Below are positions 12,186 through 23,471 of a DNA stretch of 64,000 bases, piece after piece. The notes beneath the pieces were generated by a model that was given only the letters and a program-made list of their open reading frames with translations, ran no database searches and had not been told where the DNA came from. Origin of the DNA: Ursus arctos (Eukaryota > Chordata > Mammalia > Carnivora > Ursidae). Every line of letters starts with the position of its first letter. Positions within the stretch are counted from its first letter, which is position 1. Both the position numbers and the translations under genes were made by a program. The stretch spans positions 24,572,501 through 24,636,500 of the forward strand of contig NW_026623050.1 in assembly GCF_023065955.2 (NCBI RefSeq), in the 5' to 3' direction.

Positions 12186-12279
12186 TCCCTGACTGATTTT
12201 TATAGATATACTTAGTTTTACTGCTTTTGTGCTTCCTACTTTTCTTACTCTTGTTTACGGTCTTTCCTTCCTCTGTGTA

Positions 12280-13125
12280 GCATTTCTTGTAAGATTGGTT
12301 TAGTAGTGAACTCCTTTAATTTTCGTTTGTTTGGGAAACTCTTTTATCTCTCCTTCTATTCTGAATGATATACCCTTGCTGGATAGAGTATTCCTCATTG
12401 CAGGATTTTTTCCTTTAAGCCCTTTGAATATATCATGCCACCTGCTTCTGGCCTATAAAGTTTCTGCTGAAAAATCAGTTGACAGCCTTATGGAGTTTCC
12501 CTTGTATGTCATTGTTTTCTTTTCTCTTGCTGCTTTTAAAATTCTCTCTTTATCACTAATTTTTGCCACTTTAGTTATTATGTGTCTTCATATGGACCTC
12601 CCTGAGTTGATTGTCAGAGGCTCTCTGTGCCTCCTGGATCTGGATTTCTGTTTCCTTCCCCAGATTTCAGAAGTTTTTAGCTATTATTTCTTCAAATAAG
12701 TCTTCTGCCCTCCCCTTTCTCCCTCTTCTCCTTCTGGGATCCCTATAATGCAAATGTTATTATGCTTATAATGTCATTGAGTTCTCGTAACCTATTCTCA
12801 TTTTTTGTTCTTCTTTCTTTTTGCTGTTCAGCTTAATTGTTTTCCATTACTCTGTTTTCAGGTCACTGATCCATTTTTCTGCCTCCTCTGATCTGCTATT
12901 GATTCCCTCTAGTGTGTTTTTAATTTCCATTATTAAGTTCTTCATCTCTAGTTGGTTCTTTTTATATTTTATACCTCTTTGTTGAAGGTTTGAGATCCTC
13001 CACTCTTTTCTCAAGTCTAGTATCTTTATGACTCTTACTTTCAATTCTCTATCAGGCATACTGCTTATGTATGTTTCATTTAGCTCTCTTACTGTGGTTT
13101 TGTCCTGTTCTTTCATTTGGGACAT
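12280..13125 (-). pseudogene. L1 ORF1 remnant
   Basis: The first 92 codons from 13125 are open and read as the ORF1p N-terminus and coiled coil (MSQMKEQDKTTVRELNETYISSMPD..., IKNTLEGINSRSEEAEKWISDLKTE). Downstream, toward 12280, the RRM and C-terminal domain can be followed in broken frames ('atccctataatgcaaatg' region for the IIGIPEG motif; 'tatccagcaagggtatatc' on the minus strand for the ILYPA motif). Non-functional. ORF1p would normally bind L1 RNA as a trimer in cytoplasmic particles. Confidence 0.75.
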
Positions 13126-14432
13126 ATTCCTTTATCTCCTCATTTGGTCTCTCTGTTTCCACGTATTAGGAAAGTCATCTACATCTCCTGATCCTGAAAG
13201 TAGTGGCCTTATGAAGCAGAGGTCCTGTGGTGCTCTGTAGCACAATGTCCCCTGTTCATCAAAACCAGATGCTTCAGAAATGTCTCGTATGCGGGTTGCA
13301 TGCACTCTACTATTTTGGCTGAACCACATTTGCCTTCAGTCCAGTTGGCTGCAATGGCCCACTTCACCTGTTGTGGGCAGGGTTTGGCCCCTATGCTGTT
13401 AAGGGGCCAGTCTGGAGCTGCTGGGGCCTTGTAGTTGGGTGGTTTCAGCAGTCAAACCAGATGCTTGCCCTCTATCTATCTGAAGGGGCTGCAGATGCAC
13501 TGACTGAAAGGGCCTCCCTCTGTATTGTCAGTTATAGGGTTCAGCAGATAGGGCTACAGATGAATGAGTGTGTGGTTATCTTCCTCTCTCAACAGGGCAG
13601 GAGTCACTTTGGAGTGGCACCAGCCCCTACTGGTGCTACTTGTAGAATGATATGTGGAAGGAACTGCTCTGAAGGGATGCGTGCTTAGTAGGGCAGGCTG
13701 GATGGGACAGATCTGCAGAAGAGCATGGAGGTGTGAGATATGAGGTTATTAGCAAGGTAGGTGGAAGGTGTTTGCCAGTCTCTAGGCTGGGGTGGGGAGT
13801 GTGGAGAAAAATGGTGCCCACTGGCCCTTTTGTTCTTGGAGAAACCTCCTAAAGATCCCTGCCTCTCCAGCACACATTCTGAAATAAATCTCCCTCATGT
13901 ATACCCCAAGGGCTTTTCAAACTGCCGCTTCTGTGCTATATCTCAGTGGGGTTGTTTGTTACGTTAGCTCTTTCAGTGCAGGGACGCAGTTTTCTACCAC
14001 CCTCCAGCTCTCCCAGAGCTAAGCCTGCTGATTTTTTAAGTACCCAGAGTTTAGCCCCACTGATTGTAAAAAATCACAAAGTTAAGCCCCACTGGTTTTC
14101 AAAGCCAAATGTTATGAAGACTTGTCTTTCCACCACAGGTCCCCTGTGTGTGGGGTGCCTCGTGTGGGGTCTGCTCCTCTACCTTATTGGTGCTTATGGT
14201 GTCCTTCCCATTTGTGGTTAGTCTCCTGGGAGCTCGGTTCCTGACTGACCACATCTCCATCCCTCCTATCCCTTTTTGATGTGGCCTCCTCTCTGTGATT
14301 AACTGTGGAAAGTCTGTTCTGCCAGTCTTTGGGTCATTTTCTGGGCTGGCTGCACTGATCTGGCTGTTACCTAGGTATGTCCATGGAACAAGGTGGGCTT
14401 AGGATCCTCCTACTCTGCCGTCTTCCCAGAAG

Positions 14433-15104
14433 TCTTCTCCTACTCTTTTTGATACTAATAGCATAAGAAATCTTCAGCAGGGAGAAGGGAAAAATAACCA
14501 TTATGAAATACAACCAATACATCTGTTCTCCATAACAAAGGCCTGCCCTCAAGAGAATTACTTTACCAGACAACTTGAGCTCCCTCTACCCTTTCTGTCT
14601 CACATCAGGAGGAAAAACAAGGCTAAGAAACAATTCTGAGGGGAATCAGGCACCAAAAACCCCTGAAATTTAATCATATTATAGATTGCTTCCCTTCACT
14701 AATACTTACAATCCTATCAACAATGCTCTGGTATAACAATAATGGATTATAACTAAGAGTGGCAAGACATCAACTCTATTTAAAAAGGAATTTCTAGGGA
14801 TACCCAAAGATGACAGGGGAGACAGAAACAAAGACAGGAAACAAAATTGAAGCCTAACACCTACATCTACAGTAAACATTAAACACAACCTAACTCTTAA
14901 TTAAACATAAAACCTCACCCTAAAACCTTATTTACCTCAGTTCCTTTTAACCAATACACCATGTCCAGCTTTCAGCAAAGTTAGAAGGCAGGTTTAAAGG
15001 TCAAAAGAAACACAGTCTGAAGAGACAAAGCAAGCAACTTAGCTTTGACATTTATATTGGAATTATCAGGTAGAGAATTTAAAATAACTATGATTAACAT
15101 GTTT
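14433..15104 (+). repeat. Probable ancient L1M 5'/intergenic segment
   Basis: The stretch near 15040-15110 ('gacatttatattggaattatcagg', 'aaaataactatgattaacatg') resembles the region upstream of ORF1 in ancient mammalian L1M elements. It precedes clear plus-strand ORF2 sequence. The first 500 bases are too diverged for a firm call. Confidence 0.4.
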
Positions 15105-15286
15105 ATCCCTGGTGAATATAGATGCAAAATCTTCAAAAAAAAAAAAAAATACTGGCAAACAAAATACTGGCAAATGATACAGTAAAAGATCCCACACCAT
15201 GATCAATTGGGATTTATTTCAGGGATGCAAGGACAGTTTACCATCTATAAGTCAATGTGATACACCATACTGACAAAATGAAGGAT

Positions 15287-15420
15287 GGGACACCTGGGTG
15301 GCTCAGTTGTTTGGGTGTCCAACTCTTGATCTCAGCTCAGGTCTCAATATCAAGGTTTTGAGTTCAAGCCCTGCACTGGGCTCCACGCTGAGCGTGGAGT
15401 CTATTTAAAAAAAAAAAAAA
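15287..15420 (+). mobile_element. CAN-SINE, short-body form
   Basis: Head 'gggacacctgggtggctcag', then directly 'tgagcgtggagtctatttaaa' and an A18 tail. The CT-rich body is missing, as in the short subfamily. The flanking 'aaggat' at 15281-15286 and 15422-15427 is a short target duplication in L1M ORF2. Confidence 0.88.
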
Positions 15421-15527
15421 AAAGGATAAAAATCATATGATCATTTAATAGGTACAGAAAAAGCATGACAAAATTCAATATCCATTCAGGACAGAAAGTC
15501 TCAACAAATTAGGCATAAAGGGGAGGT

Positions 15528-15827
15528 ATGTACCTTAATATAATAAAGGCCATATATAACATACCCACAGGTAACACCATACTCAATGGCAAAAAGCTGA
15601 AAACTTTACCTCTAAGATCAAGACAAGGATGCCCGCTCTCACCACTTTTACTCAACATAGTAATGGAGGCCCTAACCAGAACAATTAGGCAAGTAAAAGG
15701 AAGAAAAGAGAAAAAAAGAAAAGTCATACAAGTCAGAAAGGAAGTAATAAAACAGTCTCTATTTGCAAATAACATGATATTATATATAGAAAACCCTAAA
15801 GATGGTGTTAAAAAACTGTTAGAATAA
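15528..15827 (+). pseudogene. L1M ORF2 reverse-transcriptase fragment
   Basis: One hundred open codons align with the reverse-transcriptase palm of L1 ORF2p: [48 protein letters not shown] and [13 protein letters not shown]. The catalytic motif that is F-A-D-D in active copies reads F-A-N-N here, so both catalytic aspartates are lost. This is an ancient relic; the surrounding ORF2 is broken by stops. Interrupted upstream by a SINE. Confidence 0.75.
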
Positions 15828-16650
15828 ATGAATTCTGTAAAGTTGTGGGATACAAAATCAACATGAAACAGTTGCATTTCTATACACTACCAATGACCTA
15901 CCAGAAAGAGAAATCAAGAAAACAATCCCATGTACAATCGCATCAAAAAGAATAAAACATCTAGAAATAATTTTAACCAAGGAAGGGAAAGATCTGTACA
16001 CTGAAGAGTATATGACATTGATGAAAGAAAGACAAAAATAAATGGAAAGATATTCCATCCTCATGGATCAGAATAATTAACATCATTAAAATGCCCACAC
16101 TACCCAAAGTAATCTACAGATTCAATGCAATCTCTAACAAAATTCTAATGGCATTTTTCACAGAAATAAAAAAACAATCCTAAATTTCCTAAAAACTCCT
16201 AAAATCCTAACAACAACAACAACCAACCCCAAACAGCCAAAGCAATCCTGGAGAAGAATAACAAAACTGGAGGCCATAAGAAGAAATCAAACATTGATAT
16301 GTGCATATATGTACACCTACACATATATGCACAAACCTCAAATCATTATATGAAGCGGAATCAGTGAGACTCAAAGAACTACATAATATATGATCCCATT
16401 TACTTAAAAATTCTGGAAAAGAAAAGCCTTAGCACCAGAAAGCAGACCAGTAGTTGCCTGGTGCTGAAGGCGGGAGAAGTAAAATTGAAGATCAGCTACA
16501 AATGGGCACAAGGGCACTTTATGGGGTAATGGAAATGTTCTAAACCTGGATTGTGGTAGTAATTGCATAACTCTTTAAATTCAATACAATCAATGAATTG
16601 TACACTTAACAACAGATGAGTTTTATGTACAACCCCCCAATAAAGCTGTT

Positions 16651-17160
16651 AAGAAATATCTGAAGAGTTTTCTGGTGGAAAAGAGAATAAAATCATTCCA
16701 TGTTTTCCAAATAGAATGAAATTTCTATTTTGAATAGAGTTCAGATTTTAGCCAGTCTGAGGAAGTACATACACTGATAGAGTTATCCAATAGGAACGCC
16801 TTGGATTCCTAAAGCAAGCAGAATGGTACTGTTGGTTCCTGATACCTTCTTTATGAATGTAATGTAGGGTTTGCAAAGTGACCTGGTGGATATTCTGTTA
16901 TATGCAGCTGAAAAAATCCCAATGGATAAACCTACCTTTTAGAAAAAGTAGTCTTAAAATGCTGAAAACTTTCTGCCCAGGGAAGGTGTGAAATATTCCT
17001 ATTGGAGAGAGAGGATGATATAATTAGTTGGTTAAATTTAAAAAATTAATCATAGTTTTTGAAAAACACCTACATTATATATGTTCTTTGAGTAAAAGCA
17101 ATTGTCATTGTGGATATATATACGTTTCAGAAAGTGGGAAATACTCTTTGCTTTATGCCA
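16651..17160. other. Unassigned sequence, no gene seen
   Basis: No coding pattern and no repeat I recognise. Confidence 0.45.
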
Positions 17161-17169
17161 TTTCAGCTT

Positions 17170-17207
17170 ATACGCACACACACACATACATACCTACATG
17201 CATACAA

Positions 17208-17238
<31 letters not shown>

Positions 17239-17240
17239 CC
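17170..17240 (+). repeat. (CA)n / (ACAT)n microsatellite
   Basis: Dinucleotide CA runs mixed with 'catacata' and 'caaacaca' units over about 70 bases. Such tracts commonly vary in length between individuals. Confidence 0.95.
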
Positions 17241-20200
17241 TTTTGTTCCCTAAGGAACCTTGCAAATCAAAGTAGGAGACTACTTGTACTAGAAAATGAA
17301 AAGTACACAAAAGTGTAAGATTTGGCCTCTGCCCTCAAGGTGTTGGAAAAACAATCTTTGTAGAGGCAGGTGAACACACCTGAAGTAATTAGCAGATATT
17401 AAACACTGTACAATTAAGCCATAAATTGTAGCATATAAATACAATTAAATTCTGTAGAAGTCAAACCACAGATGGCTTTACAAACCACCAGGATTAAAAA
17501 ATGCTACCTGATGGTGAAAGCAAGCAATTGACTGAACTGCCCACTCCCAAAACACACTTTGATAAATGTTAAGTAGTCCTCTGAAGGCTTCTGACACCAA
17601 CATGCTATTAGATAATATCCATCAAGTGATTTCATTGGAATAAGAGAAAATAGTGCTTTAGAAAGAAGTCATTTAAAACAGGCTCCCCAAGATCATTTCT
17701 GGATGTGCAAATTCCAAAGTGGATTATTTCTTAAATTTTACTCATCTTTAGTGTCTATACCTGAGATATTAAGGTGAAAGACTTGAGAATGAAAATTCTC
17801 AATGAAAATTAAGTACTACTATAATGACAGTATCACAACTGGATTTTTTTTCTTCACATTTTTCCACCTGCAGTCTTGCCTCCTGTTACTCTGGGGTTTT
17901 TCAGAATGGCATATCACAAAGACCTGTGTTATTTCAATACTGTATGGAAAACTCCAAGCTAAGGAATTTTTTAAAGTACTGAAAGCAGGATTAAAGCCTT
18001 TTAACATATTCATGGGTATAGTTAACAAATGATCTACTCTAAATATTTTCTCATTTGAAGCTGACTTTAATAATCAATAAATATAATTTGAGCTGCTTTT
18101 CTAGGAGTTCTGAGTCATCCATTCTCTCCTCCTCCCTCTACCCACTAATGAATTTGATTTCAAGGTGTCTGAAGAGACGGTAGGTACGTGGACTCCAGTA
18201 TATCATTTGTTCCCTTGCAAAGTTGACTAACTCTTTTGGGCCTGAATCTGCAAGCTCTGTTCTTTTAACATCACGTTCACACAACCCATCACTCCAACAA
18301 GTAATAAAGGAGCTGCTGAGAGTTCATCTACTGCAACCTTCACCGTGGCAGATTTGGCATCTAAATCTGAAGACAACTTTCACCTGCTGATAGAGCTTTT
18401 GAGGTGGAAACCCCTAGAAATGGAATAAAAACTGCTCAAGTAAAATGCTTCTTTTGGTTTCTGAATAATCATCCTCATAACAGCTACTTGCCATGAAAAT
18501 TAATAAAAATACATTTCCATTGCCTTCTTTGTTCAACTTCTAATTAGCGCACACTGTCTGACCTCATTATTCCCCATACCCAAACCTAACTTTTTTAGCA
18601 AAGATATCAACTTTTGGTGCCCTTTGCAAAGGAACACTTCCCAAGTGCCCTGAGGTGCTTAAAGAACTAAAGCTAGTAACAATATCAATAGATATTTTTT
18701 ATTTTTTACACTGCATGCATTTAAAGTGCTGTGTTTAAAATTTGGTGTTTTCTGTGATTCGCTTCTTAAAGTTGTTCTATTTTTAAACTTCTCAACCTGA
18801 TTTTCAACCTAACAGAGTTCTGTTTTGCATTCACTTTTTATGTTTCTTCAAACCTATTTATTGGCATTATTACTTCTAAACTGGTTTCATAATTATGCTA
18901 TACATTCCTTCCACAACGAACTTTCTTGCATTCAAAATCTGTATTCCAGAATTCAAATGTTGGTCACCATAGCATTTGTACATTTACTTGCCTCGACTAC
19001 TGAATATCAACTCAGATAATACTTTCCATATATTTCTCACACAGAGAAATAGCATAACAGAGTTAGCAAATGGCACTAATATCCTCAGATCGAAATGACC
19101 CAAGAAATGAAGGGAGTTCTTTTTTTTTTTTTCTTTATGTTAGAACCGCAAATTTAACTTAATAATGAATTGGAAGAGGAGAGAAAATGTAGCTTCCTTA
19201 TTTCATCTAAAGCTGATGTTTTCCTTCACAAGCCTCATCCACTACTTAGGAAAAAATACCTAAATGTGTAACAGAGTTCAAAGCTAAGTCTGATGTGATT
19301 GTTTATTCAGCCTTTTCAGAAAATATTCAGTCTGTCAGCCTTTCCGCTTGCTACTTCTCTAAGAATCTGCTTGTCTGGAGAGAGTGGGGTCATACACATC
19401 CTGGTGAACTTGAGGGAAAGACATCCCTTGGGGATGTGCCGGCCGGCACTTTTGGGTCTCCAGGGTAATGTCCATCTGTTAGCCTCAGTGCTGGAATTTG
19501 AGCTAGTGAATCTGAGGTCTGTTCTCTTGGCTAAGCCAATACTCTCCCTGATGCAGCCCCAGTGACAAAGGTACATTGCCCTTCTAGGCTGAGCCTCTCA
19601 GGCAAACCCCTACCCACTTCTCTCTGTCATGCTATATGCCAAAGTTTATTTGATGGCATGGCACCTCAGGTTAGTACATGGAAACCTGTGCAGTGACCTC
19701 ATCCCAGGGTCCTCAAGGGGACTTAGGTCAGAGACAAAGGGGAAGTAGGAAGAGTTCCTTTGGCTTCAGTTATGTTCATTTACATAACATGTGAGTGCAG
19801 ATGCTCTGGTTCTTGATATTCTGGATGCCTCAGCAACCACACCCCTGGTTCCATACCCTGACTTCTATTACTTCTCCATTTGATGTTTTAGCTTGTTCTT
19901 GCTTGCCCTAAGCACACACTCCATGATACAGTTTCTAGTATTTGCCTTTGAACACCTCTCCCTTAACCAGAAAAATATTAAATAAGAGGACCTGAAAATA
20001 CACATAACAGATAGATATAAAGTAGAATCTCACTGATTTATAATTAGCAAAGACTTCACTACAGAATTTTTAAGAATTTCCACCTCTACTATTTTTCTCA
20101 TAATATATATAGTAACTCACAGGAAGCTAATTATATCACCCAATAAGACTTAAGACTTAGGAGACAATGTAAGAAAGAGAAAAAAATTATTTGTCCCTAT

Positions 20201-21384
20201 ATTATTCTAAGTGAAACATTATTTAATATGCTTGAGAATACCTAAAAGCGGTCTCATTCATTCATACAGTATATACTGAACCAACATTTGTTTGCCATCT
20301 TCATATTCATTACCAGAGAAGGAAAGTTTGTTCACTTCAAAGGAAACCAGAGATAGATCCTAACTTATCCAGTTTCAATCACATCACAAATGACTAAAGC
20401 AAAATTAATGAAGTCTTCCATATTACAAATTACAAGTCAATGTACATTTTCTAATCTTAGGTCAAAGTGATAATTTATATAATATATTGTTTAGTAAAGA
20501 ATGATGAAAAAAATTGTTGGGGAAGTGATTTTCTAAAATCATCTGATTTTTTAGAACTTGAGAAAAATCTCCTGATGCAAAATGCTTGGGCTAGGTTAGT
20601 AGCTCTTACCTGTAACCAAATTCCTGCCTAGCTTTACAAAAGTGAAGGCCTTATCCTACAATGAACAAAAGAAAAGATCTTTTGCCCCAGAATACCCTCA
20701 ACCCCAGTTAGGTTTTAGTATGTGCTGCTATAACATCTTAAAGTATCCCAGCAACAGTCTAATCTAAACGAGCATCGCCAGCAAAACCACTGTTTCAAGT
20801 GGCTTTGGGAAACATAGTCCAGCCATTGGTCTTAAAACTCCAGCAGAAAATGAGGCAGGCACGCTTAATGTCTGGCCCTTAGGACTGGATCCACTACTGG
20901 ACAAGACCAAGAATCGTATCTTTCTTTCTCAGGTAGCCAGCATGAAAATTCTACAGAGTGCCTCACAAAAAAAGTGAACTAAATTCATCAGCAAAATATG
21001 TGAAAATTTTAATTAAGCAAAGTGCTTTGGGAGTAGACTATCCTTAGATGTCTAAGACTACAGAATTAGTTAAATAAATATGGGGCAACAACACAATGAG
21101 CTACACAGGAGTCATTAAAGCTCATGTTCCAGGATGTTAACTGACATTGGAAATACTCTTCTGTAAAATATATATGAAAAGCAGATCATAAAAAAGTAGA
21201 ATCAATTTTTGTGTTTTTTGAAAATATATATTCAGACTAAGAAAGACATCAAAATGCTAACAAAGATTATTTTACAAGGCTTTTTATTTTTCTTTTTCTG
21301 AACTTTTAAATTCATTATTTTGATGTGAGAAAATATAACGATAGAAAATCGACTAATGTGTTTAACTATATTTTCTAGTTAACT
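17241..21384. other. Unassigned sequence, no gene supported
   Basis: About 4.1 kb of mostly unique-looking DNA. The stretch at 17305-17345 may be a worn L2 3' part on the minus strand, and 21040-21240 resembles a worn LINE-type tail; neither is firm. The open frames at 18825-19019 and 19299-19576 lack recognisable domains and overlap on both strands, as chance frames do. No CpG island or splice-framed exon is evident. Confidence 0.45.
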
Positions 21385-21402
21385 AAGAAGTAAGCAAAGC
21401 AA
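21385..21402 (+). repeat. Target-site duplication, left copy, of the young L1
   Basis: The sequence aagaagtaagcaaagcaa is repeated exactly at 27573-27590 after the poly-A tail. A perfect 18-base duplication shows target-primed insertion and a recent date. Confidence 0.97.
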
Positions 21403-22190
21403 CCGTTTTCAGCCGGTCCTCCGAGTCGAGCTGGATAGGTACCAGAACAGCCTAAACAACCACGGAACCAGCCTGAGACGCAGGAAGACGCATCTGGATC
21501 TCTACAAATGAACATCTCCAGCGCTGAGTATTGAGGTACGAAGCGGGGAGCCATGAAACTGTGCACAGATATCGGAAGATAAATGGAAGGGGGAGGGAGC
21601 CGCCGCGTTTGGGCACCAGGAAGCGGGAGCCACATGCACGGGGGAGCGGGCGGGGCTCGCGGACGGCACCCCCAAAACAGCAGACTGAGACCGTGAGCCG
21701 GGTGCGCGCGCCACCAGGCATCTCGCGGAACACCGGAATCCCGGTGCGCTCACAGGATCCAGACTGAGACCGGGAGATCTGGGAGCACGCGTGGGGTGGC
21801 TGGCGGCATTAGAAACACAAAGGACAGAGACACGCCGGCCCTGGAAGTGAGGGCTGGGACGCCGGGTGTGGGGCGCACATCCCGGGACGCTGCAGGGTTG
21901 AGCAGCACCAACAGAAACAGAGTTAAAGTGACGAGAACATTAGTAGAGAACGGGCCGCAATCCTTCTGTTCCGTGACAGAGGCTGAAATTTGGCCGCTGC
22001 TGCTCTGACTCTCAGAAGAGGCACAGCAAACCGCCAGGGAAAGCCGCCAGAGAACAAAAGCCTGGAAATACCGGCTCAGAGAGTGCCCATCCCCATCCCC
22101 CCTCGCAGGGGACGCCGAGACTCTACCCAAACAGGGCTGCCTGAGTATCGGCGCAGCAGGCCCCTCCCCCAGAAGGCAGGCTGAAAAATC
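21403..22190 (+). promoter_or_regulatory. L1 5' UTR, CpG-rich internal promoter
   Basis: GC- and CpG-rich relative to the AT-rich flanks. It holds 'ccgagtcgagctgg' near the start, repeated 'agactgagaccg...gcgc' units around 21683 and 21760, and the conserved 'gagtgcccatccccatcccccc' segment before ORF1. In L1 families the 5' UTR carries the internal Pol II promoter and is silenced by CpG methylation. Promoter function here is inferred. It overlaps no host gene. Confidence 0.7.
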
Positions 22191-22206
22191 AAGAAGCCCA
22201 CAACCC

Positions 22207-22393
22207 AGGCGCCTGGGTGGCACAGTCATTGAGCGCCTGCCTTCGGCTTAGGGCGTGATCCCAGCGTTCTGGAAAGGAGTCCCTCATCGGGCTCCTCCGC
22301 TGGGAGCCTGCTTCTTCCTCTCCCACTCCCCTGCTTCTGTTCCCTCTCTCGCTGGTTGGCTGCCACATAAATAAATAAATAAAATCTTTAAAG
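22207..22393 (+). mobile_element. CAN-SINE inside the young L1 5' UTR
   Basis: Head 'ggcgcctgggtggcacagtc', full body and 'aaataaataaataaaatcttta' tail. The host segment 'aagaagcccaca' occurs at 22191-22202 and 22394-22405. This SINE landed after the L1 did, and separates the 5' UTR promoter from ORF1. Confidence 0.95.
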
Positions 22394-22457
22394 AAGAAGC
22401 CCACATCCCTAAGATCCCTATAAAACAAGGGGCACGGCCTGGGACCCAGTCAATAAT

Positions 22458-23399
22458 TTGGGCTCTGGAAACCCCGCAACCTCTCTTCATCAGAATGACA
22501 AGAAGGAGAAGCCCCCCCCCCAGCAAAGAAAAGACAGTGAGTCTGAGGCCTCTGCCACAGAAATAATGGATATGGATGTAACCAAAGTATCAGAAATGGA
22601 ATTCAGAGTAACGATGGTCAAAATGATGAGTAGAATTGAAAAAAGTATAAACGAAAAGGTTACTGAGAATATAGAATCCCTAAGGACAGAAATGAGAGCG
22701 AATCTGACAGAAATTAAAAATTCTATGAGCCAAATGCAGGCAAAACTAGAGGCTCTGACGGCCAGGGTCGCAGAAGCAGAGGAATGGGTTAGTGAATTGG
22801 AGGATGGGTTAATAGAGGAAAAAATGAAAATAGAAGATGGTCTTAAAAAAATCCACGCCCACGAATGTAGGTTACGGGAGATTACTGACTCAATGAAACG
22901 ATCCAATGTTAGAATCATCGGCATCCCCGAGGGGGTGGAGAAAAACAGAGGTCTAGAAGAGATATTTGAACAAATTGTAGCTGAAAACTTCCCTAATCTA
23001 GCAAGGGAAACAAACATTCGTGTCCAAGAGGCAGAGAGGACCCCTCCCAAGCTCAACCACGACAAACCTACGTCACGTCACATCATAGTGCATATCGCAA
23101 ATATTAGATGCAAGGATACAGTATTGAAAGTGGCCAGGGCAAAGAAATTTCTCACGTACCAAGGCAAAAGCATCAAAATTACGTCAGACCTGTCTACACA
23201 GACCTGGAATGAGAGAAAGGGTTGGGGGAGCATATTTAAAGCTCTTTCAGAGAAAAACATGCAGCCAAGGATCCTTTATCCAGCAAGGCTGTCATTCAGA
23301 ATTGATGGAGAAATAAAGACATTTCAGAATCGCCAGTCACTAACCAATTTTGTAACCATGAAACCAGCCCTACAGGAGATATTACGGGGGGTTCTATAA
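22458..23399 (+). CDS. L1 ORF1p, open reading frame (N-terminus altered)
   Basis: A 313-codon frame for L1 ORF1p, a trimeric nucleic-acid-binding chaperone that coats L1 RNA. In order: a basic N-terminal stretch, a coiled coil (about residues 45-130, heptads such as LEALTARVAEAEEWVSELED), an RRM (about 140-235, core NVRIIGIPEGVE), and the C-terminal domain (about 240-305, with MQPRILYPARLSF). Length is normal for mammalian ORF1p. The usual start is the ATG at 22495 (MTRRR... as at 31674), but a run of ten Cs at 22512-22521 puts it out of frame with the rest. The long frame instead opens at an ATG at 22458, giving MGSGNPATSLHQNDKKEKPPP. The protein from the normal ATG would shift frame after about nine residues. 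Expression is not shown. Confidence 0.82.
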   Translation: MGSGNPATSLHQNDKKEKPPPQQRKDSESEASATEIMDMDVTKVSEMEFRVTMVKMMSRIEKSINEKVTENIESLRTEMRANLTEIKNSMSQMQAKLEALTARVAEAEEWVSELEDGLIEEKMKIEDGLKKIHAHECRLREITDSMKRSNVRIIGIPEGVEKNRGLEEIFEQIVAENFPNLARETNIRVQEAERTPPKLNHDKPTSRHIIVHIANIRCKDTVLKVARAKKFLTYQGKSIKITSDLSTQTWNERKGWGSIFKALSEKNMQPRILYPARLSFRIDGEIKTFQNRQSLTNFVTMKPALQEILRGVL

Positions 23400-23471
23400 A
23401 AGTAAAAAGGCCCCAAGAGTGATACAGAACAGAAAGTCACAGCCAATACAAACAAAGACTTTACTGGCAAC

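Larger units (their letters stand above)
10687..14432 (-). mobile_element. L1, minus strand, 5' half (5' UTR, ORF1, endonuclease)
   Basis: On the minus strand: a 5' end at about 14432 (complement of an 'agaagacggcagagtagg' start, the usual L1 5' terminus), a 5' UTR to 13126, ORF1 (13125 to about 12280) and the ORF2 endonuclease region down to 10687. Two CAN-SINEs interrupt it at 11781-12185. It is collinear with the ORF2 linker at 6302-5696, so both are probably halves of one element. Confidence 0.78.
15105..16650 (+). mobile_element. Ancient L1M: ORF2 reverse-transcriptase part and 3' end
   Basis: Plus-strand ORF2 sequence from 'aatatagatgcaaaatcttc' through 'caagacaaggatgcccgctctc' (the [10 protein letters not shown] motif), to about 16255. 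An L1M-type 3' end at 16280-16650 follows ('ggttgcctggtgctgaagg'-like core, 'aataaagctgttaag'). A CAN-SINE lies inside at 15287-15420. No long open frame remains. Confidence 0.72.

Noticed and set aside
21403..22190. CpG island of a host gene promoter
   Set aside because: The CpG-rich stretch lies wholly inside an L1 5' UTR and recurs in the L1 at 30675.
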